A DNA stretch of 64,000 nt from Cyclobacterium salsum. GTDB lineage: Bacteria > Bacteroidota > Bacteroidia > Cytophagales > Cyclobacteriaceae. Within the stretch, counting starts at the first letter, position 1. Each line of letters begins with the position of its first letter. Below the pieces are notes generated by a model. The model was not told the origin of the DNA. It saw only the letters and a list, made by a program, of their open reading frames with translations, and did not search any database. The DNA lies in contig NZ_WNKG01000001.1 of assembly GCF_010119245.1 (NCBI RefSeq), forward strand, positions 310,001-374,000, in the 5' to 3' direction. Shown here piece after piece: positions 54,475 through 63,964 of the stretch. The translations under genes and the position numbers were made by a program.

Positions 54475-55269
54475 TCAATGCGTGCTGTATACACGAAACA
54501 GCCGTTCCAACAGGTTCATTTTTAGGGAGGTGGGCATCAGTTTCATCATTCGAACAAGCACCTGATTCACCCTTCCGGGAACAATAACCGCTTTTCCTTG
54601 TAAAAGCCCTTCCAGTCCTGATTTGGCCACTTGTTCGGAACTGGCCATTATCCATTTTGCCCGGTTACCATGCGCATCCGCACGCCTCAGCGCATCCGGA
54701 TTGGTCAATACCGGACCGGGGCAAACCACGGTCACCGAGACGGGACCTTTTTTTAGTTCTTCCCTTAATGCCAGGGAAAAGGCATAAACAAAGTTTTTTG
54801 TGCCAGTATAAACGGCCTTGTAGGGTAAGGGCAGGGTCGCCTCCATGCTGCTCATGTTCAAAATATACGAATGGGATTCCTTTTGCAATAAGGGTAAAAA
54901 ATAATGACACATGAGTACCATCGCCTTATTATTTAGATCCATGATTTGCAGGTATTTTTCCAGCGCAATGTTTTCAAACCTTCCTCCTGCCCCCATGCCG
55001 GCATTGTTAATCAGCATTTGAATGGACAACTTCTTATCCAGACAAAACTGATAGAGGCTTTCTACACCGCCATTCTGGGTTAAATCCAAAGGGAAAATCA
55101 ATACGGTCACCGAAAAGGAGCTTTCAAGTTCCCGTTTGACTTCCTCTAGTTGGGCATCCGGTAGGGCTACCAATAGGAGATTCATCCCTTTCGCTGCACA
55201 TTCAAAGGAAAAAGCCTTTCCAATCCCCATACTGGCACCGGTAATGATGGTAAACGTGTGCTGCTTCAT
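54475..55269 (-). CDS. Short-chain dehydrogenase/reductase
   Basis: This 264-residue protein has TIITGASMGIGKAFSFECA (cofactor loop), LINNAGMGAGG, ILNMSSMEATLP with the catalytic Ser, and YTGTKNFVYAF (YxxxK). It belongs to the classical SDRs resembling DltE/YqjQ-type and 17-beta-HSD-like oxidoreductases. There is a weak hydrophobic C-terminus but no clear anchor. The substrate is unknown. It converges on the other SDR at 53615-54472 but is only distantly similar, so it is not a recent duplicate. Confidence 0.92.
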   Translation of the reverse strand: MKQHTFTIITGASMGIGKAFSFECAAKGMNLLLVALPDAQLEEVKRELESSFSVTVLIFPLDLTQNGGVESLYQFCLDKKLSIQMLINNAGMGAGGRFENIALEKYLQIMDLNNKAMVLMCHYFLPLLQKESHSYILNMSSMEATLPLPYKAVYTGTKNFVYAFSLALREELKKGPVSVTVVCPGPVLTNPDALRRADAHGNRAKWIMASSEQVAKSGLEGLLQGKAVIVPGRVNQVLVRMMKLMPTSLKMNLLERLFRVYSTH

Positions 55270-55418
55270 CTCGTGAAAGTATATAATTTGTTTGGTTTTT
55301 AACCGGAATAGGGTTTTGAACCCAGCGAAACTAAATTTTCATCGGGCATTCAGGCAAACGTAGCAATTGACAGCTCCTGTTGCGATTCATTTACCCAAAT
55401 TTCTTACCTTTATGGCCC

Positions 55419-55895
55419 ATGCAAAATAACGATATTTTACGAAGCCTTCGGTATACCTTTGATTTTGGAGACGATCAGATGATGCGGATATTTGGGATGG
55501 GAGGCCTGGAAGCAACCCGTGCGGAGGTCAGCGATTGGCTTAAAAAAGACGATGATGAAGCCTTTAACCCGCTAAGCGATTTCAAATTAGCCGCTTTTTT
55601 GAATGGCTTAATCATTTACAAAAGAGGAAAGAAGGAAGGTCCCCAGCCCCTACCGGAAAATAGGCTTACGAATAACCTGATCCTTCGGAAACTGAAAATT
55701 GCCCTGGAACTGAAAGATGGGGATCTATTGCAGGTACTAGAGCTCGCCGGAAGAACGATCAGCAAGCACGAATTGAGTGCCTTTTTCAGAAAACCGGAGC
55801 AAAAGCAATACCGGCTTTGCAAGGACCAGATTATGCGAAATTTTCTTCAGGGATTGCAACAACAGTACCGGAATCCTGCCAATGAAAACGAATAG
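55419..55895 (+). CDS. DUF1456 (YehS-like) family protein
   Basis: The ATG at 55419 (MQNNDILRSLRYTFDF) matches the usual family start and is preferred over 55380. The protein is 158 residues with two repeated helical halves, each containing an RxLR/RKLKIALELKD-type start and a DW or AFFRKPEQKQY-type block. DUF1456 proteins are cytosolic and of unknown function. Native codon use. The last half of the 55896-56253 spacer probably holds the kdgK promoter. Confidence 0.88.
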   Translation: MQNNDILRSLRYTFDFGDDQMMRIFGMGGLEATRAEVSDWLKKDDDEAFNPLSDFKLAAFLNGLIIYKRGKKEGPQPLPENRLTNNLILRKLKIALELKDGDLLQVLELAGRTISKHELSAFFRKPEQKQYRLCKDQIMRNFLQGLQQQYRNPANENE

Positions 55896-56253
55896 GGTGA
55901 TCATTCCAAAGCATATTTTTAAAGATGGCAGTAGGCTGCTTCTAATTCAGCATCGATTTTTTTAAAATCTTCACATATTATCCTTTTGCTGCGTTACGCT
56001 AGTCTTTCAAACCAGGTACGGACATTGAAAAGCAGCTGTGGTGGTTTCCCCAATCATCCTTATTTATCCGTAAATTCCTATACCGTTGATAGCGAATCAA
56101 ATACTTCTCCGGCTAGGCATTATATTTGGTTTTTCGAAAATAAAGCAGTAGTCTTGTCTTGAAAAGGGCATTTGTAACATCTTTGCTTTCGAAAAGCCCT
56201 TCCAACATTTTCTATGCATTTGTTCAATTCATCATTAAACTCATAAAATCATC

Positions 56254-57279
56254 ATGTCCAAAAAAGTCGTCACTCTCGGAGAAGTAATGCTTCGCCTATC
56301 TACACCTGACTTCAAGCGATTTGTACAGTCAGATACGTTTGATATTACCTATGGCGGAGGAGAAGCCAATGTAGCGGGAGCACTTTGCAACTACGGTTTG
56401 GAGGGAACTTTTGTGACCAAGGTTCCAGACAACCCAATTGGCCAATCTGCCATCAATCATTTGAGAAGGTACGGGGTAGATACCCAATTCATTGCCAAAG
56501 GCGGAAAAAGACTTGGTATTTATTTTTTGGAAACCGGTGCCTCCATGCGTGCCTCTCAGGTAGTCTATGATCGTGCAGATGCATCTATTGCCGAAGCAGA
56601 GATAGCGGATTTTGACTTTGATAAAATTTTCGATGGAGCGGTTTGGTTTCATACCACGGGTATCACCCCGGCCCTAAGCGACAAAGCGGCAGCCTTAACA
56701 GAAGCAGCCCTAAAAGCAGCCAAAGCCAAAGGAGTGACCACCAGCATTGACCTAAACTACCGCAAGAAATTGTGGAGCAAGGAAAAAGCCAAGGAAGTAA
56801 TGACAAGGCTCTGCCAGTACGTAGATGTTTGTATCGGTAACGAAGAAGATGCCGAAACTACGCTTGGTTTTAAAAGCAATGAAACGGACGTGACCAAAGG
56901 TGAGCTGAACCTGGACGGATACAAGGATGTATTCAAGCAAATGAAGGAGAAATTTGGCTTTCAATACATTGCGTCTACCCTCAGGGAAAGTTACAGTGCT
57001 TCAGACAACGGCTGGAGTGCCCTGGTATATGATGGGAACGAGTTTTACCACTCCAAGAAGTACGATGTACGGATCGTGGATCGTGTAGGAGGCGGAGATT
57101 CTTTCGCTAGCGGTTTTATTTATGGCTTGGTTGAAAAAATGGCCATGAACGATGCCTGCGAATTTGCGGTAGCTGCATCTGCTCTGAAGCATACCATACC
57201 AGGTGATATGAACCACGCCACGCTTGCTGAAGTCAAGGTTTTGATGGGTGGAGATGCCAGCGGAAGGGTTCAACGTTAA
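56254..57279 (+). CDS. kdgK: 2-keto-3-deoxygluconate kinase (PfkB family)
   Basis: This 341-residue protein starts VVTLGEVMLRLSTPDF, the KDG-kinase form of the PfkB N-terminus. It has GGGEANVAGAL for sugar binding and RVGGGDSFASGFIYG, the PfkB signature with the catalytic Asp. It phosphorylates 2-keto-3-deoxygluconate to KDPG in the cytosol. It heads an operon with a YhcH-family protein (15-base gap) and KDPG aldolase, so uronic acids from pectin or alginate would feed into pyruvate and glyceraldehyde-3-phosphate. Confidence 0.95.
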   Translation: MSKKVVTLGEVMLRLSTPDFKRFVQSDTFDITYGGGEANVAGALCNYGLEGTFVTKVPDNPIGQSAINHLRRYGVDTQFIAKGGKRLGIYFLETGASMRASQVVYDRADASIAEAEIADFDFDKIFDGAVWFHTTGITPALSDKAAALTEAALKAAKAKGVTTSIDLNYRKKLWSKEKAKEVMTRLCQYVDVCIGNEEDAETTLGFKSNETDVTKGELNLDGYKDVFKQMKEKFGFQYIASTLRESYSASDNGWSALVYDGNEFYHSKKYDVRIVDRVGGGDSFASGFIYGLVEKMAMNDACEFAVAASALKHTIPGDMNHATLAEVKVLMGGDASGRVQR

Positions 57280-57294
57280 TAACCAATCCAAATC

Positions 57295-57747
57295 ATGATA
57301 CTTGACACCCTTGCCAATAGTAAAAAGTACCAGGCTGTACATCCCCTGTTTGAAAAGGCATTTGCTTTCATTGCGGATCAGGACTTGTCTGCGATGGCAG
57401 ACGGTAAGTACGAAATTGATGGAGACAAGCTGGTAGCAGCTGTTTTCACCAAACCCGGCAAAACAAGGGAGGAGGCCAATGAAAAATTTGAATGCCATGA
57501 CAAGCACATCGACATTCAGGTGTGTATCAGCGGCAAAGAATCCATTGGCTGGAAACCCCGAGAAAAGTGCCGGCAGGTAAAAGGAGACTACAACCCTGAA
57601 AAGGACGTTTCTTTTTACGTAGATGTGCCCGAAATGTACGTTGGCATGGGGCCGGATGAGTTTGTCATCCTTTTTCCGGAAGATGTACACTCCCCACTCA
57701 TTGGCGAAGGAGAGATAAAAAAAATGGTGATTAAAGTTAAAATCTGA
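57295..57747 (+). CDS. YhcH/YjgK/YiaL family sugar-handling protein
   Basis: This 150-residue protein has the conserved family blocks GKYEIDGDKLVAAV, FECHDKHIDIQVCISGKESI and a late EFVILFPEDVHSPLIG. The His and Glu residues of this jelly-roll fold bind a metal. Members of the YhcH/EbgC group are linked to sugar-acid or sialic acid catabolism, perhaps as epimerases or mutarotases. Its place between kdgK and eda suggests it acts on a uronate-derived intermediate. Confidence 0.9.
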   Translation: MILDTLANSKKYQAVHPLFEKAFAFIADQDLSAMADGKYEIDGDKLVAAVFTKPGKTREEANEKFECHDKHIDIQVCISGKESIGWKPREKCRQVKGDYNPEKDVSFYVDVPEMYVGMGPDEFVILFPEDVHSPLIGEGEIKKMVIKVKI

Positions 57748-57808
57748 TTGGGGTACCTGGGCAATAGCCAGTTTTACAGGTATTCCGGAATAATTTACCC
57801 AAACCATT

Positions 57809-58471
57809 ATGAACAAAAAAGAATCAATTCTAAAAAAAATACCGGAGCAAGCGCTCCTTCCCCTGTATTTCGATAAAGACGAAACGGTAAGCCTGGAGGT
57901 GTTAAAAGCCCTTTACAAAGCTGGGATTCGTATGGTGGAGTACACCAATCGCGGCGAGGCAGCGCTGGCCAATTTCAAGAAAATGGTTGCGCTGCGGGAC
58001 AGTGAAATGAAGGACCTTCTTTTGGGGATTGGTACCATAAAAAACAAGGAAATGGCCTCAACCTACATAGCGGCCGGAGCCGATTTTATCATTTGCCCGG
58101 GGCTGGTAGAGGAAGTTGCTGAAGTAGCCGACCAACACGAAATGTTGTGGATTCCCGGGTGCATGACCCCTTCTGAGATCATCAAGGCAGAAAATATGGG
58201 AGCCAAAATGATCAAACTATTTCCCGGTGATATGCTGGGTCCCGGGTTTATGGGAGCCATCAAATCATTGTTTCCCAATTTGATGTTTATGCCTACCGGA
58301 GGGGTTTCCCTGGATAAAGATAACATCAAAGCCTGGTTTGATGCAGGCGTTTGCGCTGTGGGTATGGGAAGTAAATTGGTAAGCAAGACCTTGCTACAGG
58401 AAAAAAACTATTCCAAAATTCAGGAAACCGCCGTGAAGGCTCTCGCCGTCGTAAAAGAAGTAAAAGGCTGA
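57809..58471 (+). CDS. eda: 2-keto-3-deoxy-6-phosphogluconate aldolase
   Basis: This 220-residue class I aldolase has the catalytic Glu in MVEYTNRG, a LLGIGTIKNKEMA segment and the Schiff-base Lys in MIKLFPGDMLGP. FMPTGGVSLDKDNI forms the phosphate-binding loop. It cleaves KDPG to pyruvate and glyceraldehyde-3-phosphate. It is third in the kdgK operon and is followed by a strong terminator at 58496-58538. The family can also act on 4-hydroxy-2-oxoglutarate. Confidence 0.95.
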   Translation: MNKKESILKKIPEQALLPLYFDKDETVSLEVLKALYKAGIRMVEYTNRGEAALANFKKMVALRDSEMKDLLLGIGTIKNKEMASTYIAAGADFIICPGLVEEVAEVADQHEMLWIPGCMTPSEIIKAENMGAKMIKLFPGDMLGPGFMGAIKSLFPNLMFMPTGGVSLDKDNIKAWFDAGVCAVGMGSKLVSKTLLQEKNYSKIQETAVKALAVVKEVKG

Positions 58472-58495
58472 TTCAAATCAAGATTCAGCTGCTAG

Positions 58496-58538
58496 ACCAG
58501 CATTCCTCTTATACAAAGAAAGGATGCTGGTTTTTTTT
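58496..58538 (+). terminator. Intrinsic terminator of the kdgK-eda operon
   Basis: accagcattcc pairs with aaggatgctggt around a short loop and is followed by eight T. It overlaps the 3' end of the convergent SnoaL-like gene, so it may serve both strands. Confidence 0.85.
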
Positions 58539-58968
58539 AGTTTCCGGAGGGCAACATGTTCCGAATAGCAGCAATTTTCCAATGGTTTCCTTTCTTTACG
58601 GCGACAAAGGTACTCCACATTTTCCGTTCGGAACCATCCTCATTTTTAATCGTATATCGGGCATCCGCCAGCCCCACATTTTCATCCATATACCGAACCC
58701 TTTCTACTTTCAGAATGCGGTCCCCGGGATTTGCCTGGGAACTACCGCTCATTCCCTGGATAGCGGCCACTTTTCCATACCGCCACTCACCGGAAGAAAC
58801 CAATTGATCCATATCTTCGGTAATAATATCTTTTAGCAGCACCGTGTCTATCCGATCCCTGGCATCCGCATACTGCGCTACCAGTTGGATAATGGCTTTT
58901 CCATCTTCAATCGTTTGTGCCTCCAGTGAAACGGAAAGCAACAGCAGCATTAGAAGACTTCCTATCAT
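58537..58968 (-). CDS. Secreted NTF2/SnoaL-like protein
   Basis: The ATG at 58968 (MIGSLLMLLLLSVSLEAQ) gives a compact signal peptide; a longer form from 58983 is possible. The mature part has an NTF2-like helix (IIQLVAQYADARDRIDTVL), a middle segment and a final pair with TFVAVKKGNHWKIAAIR. It is a small periplasmic ligand-binding or enzyme-like protein of unknown role, and the third NTF2-like secreted protein in the window. It converges on the kdgK operon. Confidence 0.82.
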   Translation of the reverse strand: MIGSLLMLLLLSVSLEAQTIEDGKAIIQLVAQYADARDRIDTVLLKDIITEDMDQLVSSGEWRYGKVAAIQGMSGSSQANPGDRILKVERVRYMDENVGLADARYTIKNEDGSERKMWSTFVAVKKGNHWKIAAIRNMLPSGN

Positions 58969-59180
58969 CTGTTTCCCGTACATAGTCCATCTTGTTTTTC
59001 TTAAATATAATAAATTTTGCCTGACTTGCTATTCAATAACCTACCGGATTTAATCTTTCCGTTTTTTTTAAAAAGCAACGGGGACATTGACTGCCGTTTA
59101 TAAAACTTGAACTAAAGTCAAAGCCAGTCTTTCTCCTGGTTCAGACCTAAACAAAATTTTATTCATTGCGTTTTAGAATC

Positions 59181-59897
59181 ATGGTCTATAAAATCGTATT
59201 TATTGCCTTCCTGTGGTTTCAACTATTGGCAACCTGCTATCCTGCATTGGGGCAGGATTCCACGTATACCTATGACACTCCCAGCAGGGATGGATCGGGA
59301 AAATGGTACATGGGCCGTGAAATATCCCAAATCATGGGTTTTCATGGCATGGCCTGGCTGGAAAGACCGGGAAGATCCGAAGAAGAGAATACGGAATTGG
59401 CTATTGAAAACCTACCACTGACTCCCAATAGTGTAGTAGCAGACATTGGTGCTGGTTCAGGCTTTTACACCTTTCGTATCGCAGAAAAAGTACCCGATGG
59501 AAAAGTGTATGCGGTGGAAATCCAGAAAGAAGCGATTGACTACCTCCAAAATAAGGCCGATAAGCTCCATATGGATCAGGTTATTCCCGTCTATGGAACA
59601 GAGAAGTCTCCGAACTTACCGGATAGCAGCCTGGATTTGATCCTAATGGTGGATGTATACCACGAACTGGCATTCCCTCAGGAAATGCTTCAAAACATGC
59701 GAAAAGCACTTAAGTCAGACGGCAAGCTCGTGTTGATTGAATACCGGGGAGAGGACCCTAAAGTCGCCATCAAGCCCTTGCATAAAATGACCGTGAAACA
59801 GGTAAGAAAAGAACTCTCCGCTAACGGTTTTGAACTGGTGAAAAATGGTCAGTTTTTAAATATTCAGCATTTCCTGGTTTTTGGCAAAGCGCGGTAA
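59181..59897 (+). CDS. Class I SAM-dependent methyltransferase with signal peptide
   Basis: The ATG at 59181 opens a hydrophobic leader (MVYKIVFIAFLWFQLLAT, cleaved about ALGQD) and is preferred over an upstream TTG. The mature protein has the methyltransferase motifs VVADIGAGSGFYTFRIAE, VYAVEIQKEAI, LDLILMVDVYHELAFP and LKSDGKLVLIEYRGED. The fold is intact, so the oddity is an apparent export signal on an enzyme whose cofactor is cytosolic. Similar secreted methyltransferase-fold proteins occur in Bacteroidota. Function unknown. Confidence 0.85.
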   Translation: MVYKIVFIAFLWFQLLATCYPALGQDSTYTYDTPSRDGSGKWYMGREISQIMGFHGMAWLERPGRSEEENTELAIENLPLTPNSVVADIGAGSGFYTFRIAEKVPDGKVYAVEIQKEAIDYLQNKADKLHMDQVIPVYGTEKSPNLPDSSLDLILMVDVYHELAFPQEMLQNMRKALKSDGKLVLIEYRGEDPKVAIKPLHKMTVKQVRKELSANGFELVKNGQFLNIQHFLVFGKAR

Positions 59898-59898
59898 G

Positions 59899-60468
59899 TC
59901 ATTTTTTCAATTCAAGGGCCACCTCACACCGCTGACCCTCTAATAAGGAGGAAATAGCTTCCTGATCCCATGTTTGTTTGATTTTCCGCAACATGGTATC
60001 GTACTCTTTTTTATAGCTCTTTCTTTTGATAGCTTCGACAAATCTCCGAACATCCGTTCGGGTTTCGAGAAGCAAGGGAGGCACCGGTGTGGGCTTATCG
60101 TCCTCCCCCTTTGCCACCATGGTAAAATAGCAGGTATTGGTATGTTTTACCACGCCGGTTTTTACATTCTCGGAGATGACCTTGATGCCAATGATCATGG
60201 AACTATTGCCAACATGATTAACCGATGCTTTAAGTGAAACCAACTCCCCTACTTCTACCGGCTGGAGAAAGTCAACCGTATCTACCGAAACCGTGACACA
60301 ATAGGCTCCGGAATGCTTACTAGCGGCAGCATAGGCTACTTTGTCCATAAGCGAAAGCAAAATGCCTCCATGTATTTTTCCTCCGAAATTTGCATACGAG
60401 GGGATCATTAACTCGGTCATGGTGACCCGGGAAAAATTAGCTGGCTTTGCAGGCGGGAGAACAGTCAT
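59899..60468 (-). CDS. Acyl-CoA thioesterase, hotdog fold (YciA/BFIT-like)
   Basis: This 189-residue protein has the hotdog signature NFGGKIHGGILLSLMDKVAY with the catalytic-site Asp on the central helix. SVDTVDFLQPVEVGELV and TNTCYFTMVA complete the fold. A C-terminal helical extension of about 50 residues is longer than in YciA. It hydrolyses acyl-CoA to the free acid and CoA in the cytosol. It converges on the methyltransferase gene with a 1-base gap. Confidence 0.92.
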   Translation of the reverse strand: MTVLPPAKPANFSRVTMTELMIPSYANFGGKIHGGILLSLMDKVAYAAASKHSGAYCVTVSVDTVDFLQPVEVGELVSLKASVNHVGNSSMIIGIKVISENVKTGVVKHTNTCYFTMVAKGEDDKPTPVPPLLLETRTDVRRFVEAIKRKSYKKEYDTMLRKIKQTWDQEAISSLLEGQRCEVALELKK

Positions 60469-60534
60469 TTAAATGGATAGGTATACATCAACATAAATCG
60501 TAAACGATTTCAAAGATAGGCAAGATTTTTACAA

Positions 60535-60660
60535 ATTTATACGAAGGAAAGGTAGAGCCCCATGCCTAACGCATAAGAACCAGGTTTTGCCTACCAAAAT
60601 CATTACCGCTCAGATTACCTGAAATGCCCCGGACCTGATTGTGACGATTCTTCCGACCGG
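60535..60660 (-). pseudogene. Possible outer-membrane protein C-terminal remnant
   Basis: On the minus strand a frame ends KPGSYALGMGLYLSFV then TAA, an alternating pattern ending in an aromatic strand as in outer-membrane beta-barrel C-termini. A neighbouring frame reads GNLSGNDFGRQNLVLMR. Only a scrap remains in this 333-base spacer, which otherwise holds nothing seen. Confidence 0.25.
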
Positions 60661-60801
60661 TAATAGCAAAAAGGAATGGTAATATAAATCTGTCTATTTA
60701 AACACTCAAAAAGCAGTTTTTTTTGGTTTCAAATCTATTTGTTATTTTTAAATTGTCGTTTATACCAAATTGACTAATTTGAATAACCCAAAAAAGCTGA
60801 A

Positions 60802-62346
60802 ATGTTTAAGGACTTAAATCGTGATTTACCGGCCAGTATCGTTGTATTTTTTGTAGCCCTACCCCTATGTCTGGGCATAGCACTGGCCTCTGGAGCCCCA
60901 CTTTTTTCAGGAATTATTGCAGGAATTATCGGAGGGATAGTAGTTGGAATAGCCAGTGGTTCTCCCTTGGGAGTTAGTGGCCCTGCAGCAGGACTGGCAG
61001 TCATCGTTTTTAATGCTGTCGAAGAATTGGGGGGTAATTGGGAATTTTTCCTGGTTTCTGTAGTCATCGGAGGGATCATACAACTTATATTGGGATTTGC
61101 CAAAGCAGGTTTTATTGCCTATTTCTTTCCCTCATCCGTCATTAAAGGGATGTTGACCGGGATTGGTTTGTTGATCATTTTGAAACAAATTCCTCATGCG
61201 TTGGGATGGGATAAAGATGTATTGGGAGATTTTGCATTTTCTCAGATCGATGGCGAAAATACTTTTACTGAAATCGTAAAAGCCTTTCAAAACATCACGC
61301 CAGGCGCATTGTTAATCACGGCGATATCCATTGCCATTTTGATTCTTTGGGAAATGGTATTAACTAAAAAACATAAACTATTTCAGCTTTTACAGGGGCC
61401 CGTTGTGGTGGTATTGGTTGGCATATTGATGCACTATCTTTACCAAAGCGGTATTTTGAATTTTTCTTTGAATAGCACTCAAGTGGTGAATATCCCTGTC
61501 CCTGAAAGTACAGTCGATTTTTTTGGTCAATTTACCTTTCCTGATTTTTCCGCACTGGCCATGCCGGAAATATGGAGAATAGGCGTGGTAATAGCTGTTG
61601 TAGCCAGTTTGGAAACGCTTTTATGCGTAGAAGCAACAGACAAATTGGACCCACATAAAAGGGTTACTCCAACCAACAGAGAGCTAAAAGCACAGGGTCT
61701 GGGCAATACCCTTTCCGGTCTGGTTGGGGGATTACCCATTACGCAGGTCATTGTCAGAAGTTCTGCCAATATTGCATTCGGGGGAAAAACAAAAATGTCG
61801 GCCATCATACATGGTTTCTTCTTGCTAATCAGTGCCATTACGATTGCCAATGTCTTGAACATGATTCCTTTGGCCAGCTTGGCTGCCATATTGTTTTTAG
61901 TTGGGTATAAATTGGCAAAGCCTTCTTTATTCAAGCAAATGTATTCATTGGGAAGAGAGCAGTTTGTTCCTTTTTTTGTAACGGTAGTGGCCATATTGCT
62001 AACGGACCTATTGCAAGGAATTGCAGCAGGCCTGATAGTTGGGGGGTTCTTTTCGCTGTATCATAGCTACCGAAATTCTCACCATATGAAAGAAGAGATT
62101 TCAGATGAAAAGGGGGTTAAGGTGTATCATTTGATTCTTGCCGAAGAGGTTTCCTTTTTTAATAAAGCAAGTGTCATCAAGGAATTAGACAGAATCCCTC
62201 CCGGGTCAAAGGTAGTTATTGACTGCACAAAATCGGTTGCCATTTCTTATGACGTAATAGAGGCGATTAAAAACTTTGAGGTAAGTGCAAAAATGAAAGA
62301 TATTACCGTAGAAAAAATCAATTTTAAGGATCCTGTAACCAATTAA
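60802..62346 (+). CDS. SulP-family anion transporter (bicarbonate/sulfate type)
   Basis: This 514-residue protein begins DLNRDLPASIVVFFVALPLC, the SulP N-terminus seen in BicA-like bicarbonate/Na symporters. It has 10-14 membrane segments and SGPAAGLAVIVF. A mid-protein segment, SLETLLCVEATDKLDPHKR, is typical of this subgroup. The C-terminal STAS domain is short (about 425-514) with a degenerate KVVIDCTKSVAISYDVIEAI strand. The substrate may be bicarbonate or sulfate. The gene is single, with AT-rich upstream sequence. Confidence 0.9.
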   Translation: MFKDLNRDLPASIVVFFVALPLCLGIALASGAPLFSGIIAGIIGGIVVGIASGSPLGVSGPAAGLAVIVFNAVEELGGNWEFFLVSVVIGGIIQLILGFAKAGFIAYFFPSSVIKGMLTGIGLLIILKQIPHALGWDKDVLGDFAFSQIDGENTFTEIVKAFQNITPGALLITAISIAILILWEMVLTKKHKLFQLLQGPVVVVLVGILMHYLYQSGILNFSLNSTQVVNIPVPESTVDFFGQFTFPDFSALAMPEIWRIGVVIAVVASLETLLCVEATDKLDPHKRVTPTNRELKAQGLGNTLSGLVGGLPITQVIVRSSANIAFGGKTKMSAIIHGFFLLISAITIANVLNMIPLASLAAILFLVGYKLAKPSLFKQMYSLGREQFVPFFVTVVAILLTDLLQGIAAGLIVGGFFSLYHSYRNSHHMKEEISDEKGVKVYHLILAEEVSFFNKASVIKELDRIPPGSKVVIDCTKSVAISYDVIEAIKNFEVSAKMKDITVEKINFKDPVTN

Positions 62347-62395
62347 TTTTACGGACAAATACTCATTTTCCTGGTTAAGGTTATGGTTTCAATTC

Positions 62396-63070
62396 TTAAT
62401 TTACATGTTGCAAGCAATTGGAGGAAATTGTTTCCTTATGGATTCTCGAAATAATTCCAAAAACCATCATACTTAACAAAGCTGCAAAAAAACACCAAAT
62501 GGAAACTAAATGATCTGAAAAGAAAATAATAGTGACCATAAAGGATACAAGTACTGCAAACCCCAGAAACCTTACGCCCTTCCTCCCTGCTATAAGGGGG
62601 CTTGCTGCAATGGGGAGAAAATAAAATACACCGCTCCATTTTTCCAAAAATACTGGAAAATCCAGTGTGTATTTAATGTGTCCGGAGTGAATTTCAGCAG
62701 AAAAATCAAAGGCAATCATACCATATAAAAAATAACAGGAAACAGATATTCCCATAAGCAAAAGGACGGAAAGTAATTTTCGCCGCATGGGGTTTTCTTC
62801 AAGAAATAAAATTGAAAGTGGAACCCAAAATGGCCACAATAGCTGAGAAAATCCCAAAAAAATCAACGTTGGCAAATACCTCCAATTTGAATGTTCGGGT
62901 TCTCCCAATCCAATCCATAGCATCCCCTCAGAAAACTGTTGAAGTGCAAACAGTAATGGAATAACTGAAAAGGGCAAATATCGGGGATTTTGGGTTTTCT
63001 TTATGGTGGCTATACCAATCGTTCCCAAAACAATACTTGCCCCAAAACTTGCTTCCGCTGAAAAACACAT
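62396..63070 (-). CDS. DUF6629-like integral membrane protein
   Basis: This 224-residue protein has about seven membrane segments. It starts MCFSAEASFGASIVLGTIG, the hallmark of a family known from Bacteroidota and cyanobacteria. A conserved FALQQFSEGMLWIGLG segment follows. The function is unknown. It converges on the SulP gene with a 49-base gap and reads away from the Uma2 gene. Nothing notable was seen in the 303-base spacer after it. Confidence 0.8.
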   Translation of the reverse strand: MCFSAEASFGASIVLGTIGIATIKKTQNPRYLPFSVIPLLFALQQFSEGMLWIGLGEPEHSNWRYLPTLIFLGFSQLLWPFWVPLSILFLEENPMRRKLLSVLLLMGISVSCYFLYGMIAFDFSAEIHSGHIKYTLDFPVFLEKWSGVFYFLPIAASPLIAGRKGVRFLGFAVLVSFMVTIIFFSDHLVSIWCFFAALLSMMVFGIISRIHKETISSNCLQHVN

Positions 63071-63373
63071 ATGCTGTCCTTTTTATTAAATGGTGAGTTG
63101 CGCTAAGAAAAATCCTAAAATGCAAAGTGAATTTTTTATGAAGATCAAAAAATAGATGGGTTAAAAGGAAATGAATATTTTAATTCCTGTATGCTTGATT
63201 TTAAAGATTCGTTTATCTCGGATTTTCCGGAACCATGAACTCTCTGATCCATCTATTGTATCTAATGGATGGGTATTGTTTTCCAAGGTATTTCTTTTAT
63301 TCAGGATAATTCAAAATATTTCTAAAAATTAAATGCGATTTTCTTATTTTAATAACCTAAAAGAAAAGCTGTC

Positions 63374-63964
63374 ATGCCAAAAGCAGAAGAACCCGATTTT
63401 GCCTATCAAAACCATTCCTATGCAGATTACCTGAATTGGGATCTGGATGAAATGGTAGAGCTGATAAAAGGTCGGATATTTAAAATGTCCCCCGGCCCCA
63501 ACAGGCTCCATCAAAAGGTATCCGGACACCTTTTTAATGCTTTTTTCAATTACCTCAAAAACAAGCCCTGTGAGACCTATGCTGCGCCATTTGATGTGCG
63601 ATTGCCCAGGCATTCCAAAAAAAATGAAGCGATATATACGGTAGTCCAACCCGATATTTGTGTCATTTGCGATCCGGTTAAGCTGGACAATGCCGGATGT
63701 GTTGGCGCCCCGGATTTGATCGTAGAGATCCTTTCTCCTGGAAACAATCGAAAAGAACTGTTAAACAAATACGAAGTTTACGAGGAATCTGGTGTAAAGG
63801 AATATTGGATCATTCATCCAATTGAACAAACGATTTTGATTTATTCCCTTATCAATGGAAAATTTCATCCCTCCCGACTTTTTACTTCAGGAGATCTGGT
63901 GGTATCCAATGTGATCAAGGGATTTCAATTGCACCTCGAATCGTTTTTTAAGGCGATGGAATGA
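63374..63964 (+). CDS. Uma2-family (DUF820) endonuclease-like protein
   Basis: This 196-residue protein has a PD-(D/E)xK nuclease core of Uma2 type. GRIFKMSPGPNRLHQKVSGH is the N-terminal part. The acidic site lies in VVQPDICVICDP and PDLIVEILSPGNNRKELLNK, and EESGVKEYWIIHP follows. Uma2 proteins are numerous in cyanobacteria and Bacteroidota and are presumed DNA-acting, often tied to mobile elements; substrate unproven. It is the last gene of the window and complete, ending 36 bases before the edge. Confidence 0.88.
   Translation: MPKAEEPDFAYQNHSYADYLNWDLDEMVELIKGRIFKMSPGPNRLHQKVSGHLFNAFFNYLKNKPCETYAAPFDVRLPRHSKKNEAIYTVVQPDICVICDPVKLDNAGCVGAPDLIVEILSPGNNRKELLNKYEVYEESGVKEYWIIHPIEQTILIYSLINGKFHPSRLFTSGDLVVSNVIKGFQLHLESFFKAME

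Noticed and set aside
57001-57816. Minus-strand ORF of 271 codons opposite kdgK and the YhcH gene
   Set aside because: It lies antisense across two well-supported genes and has no recognisable domain.
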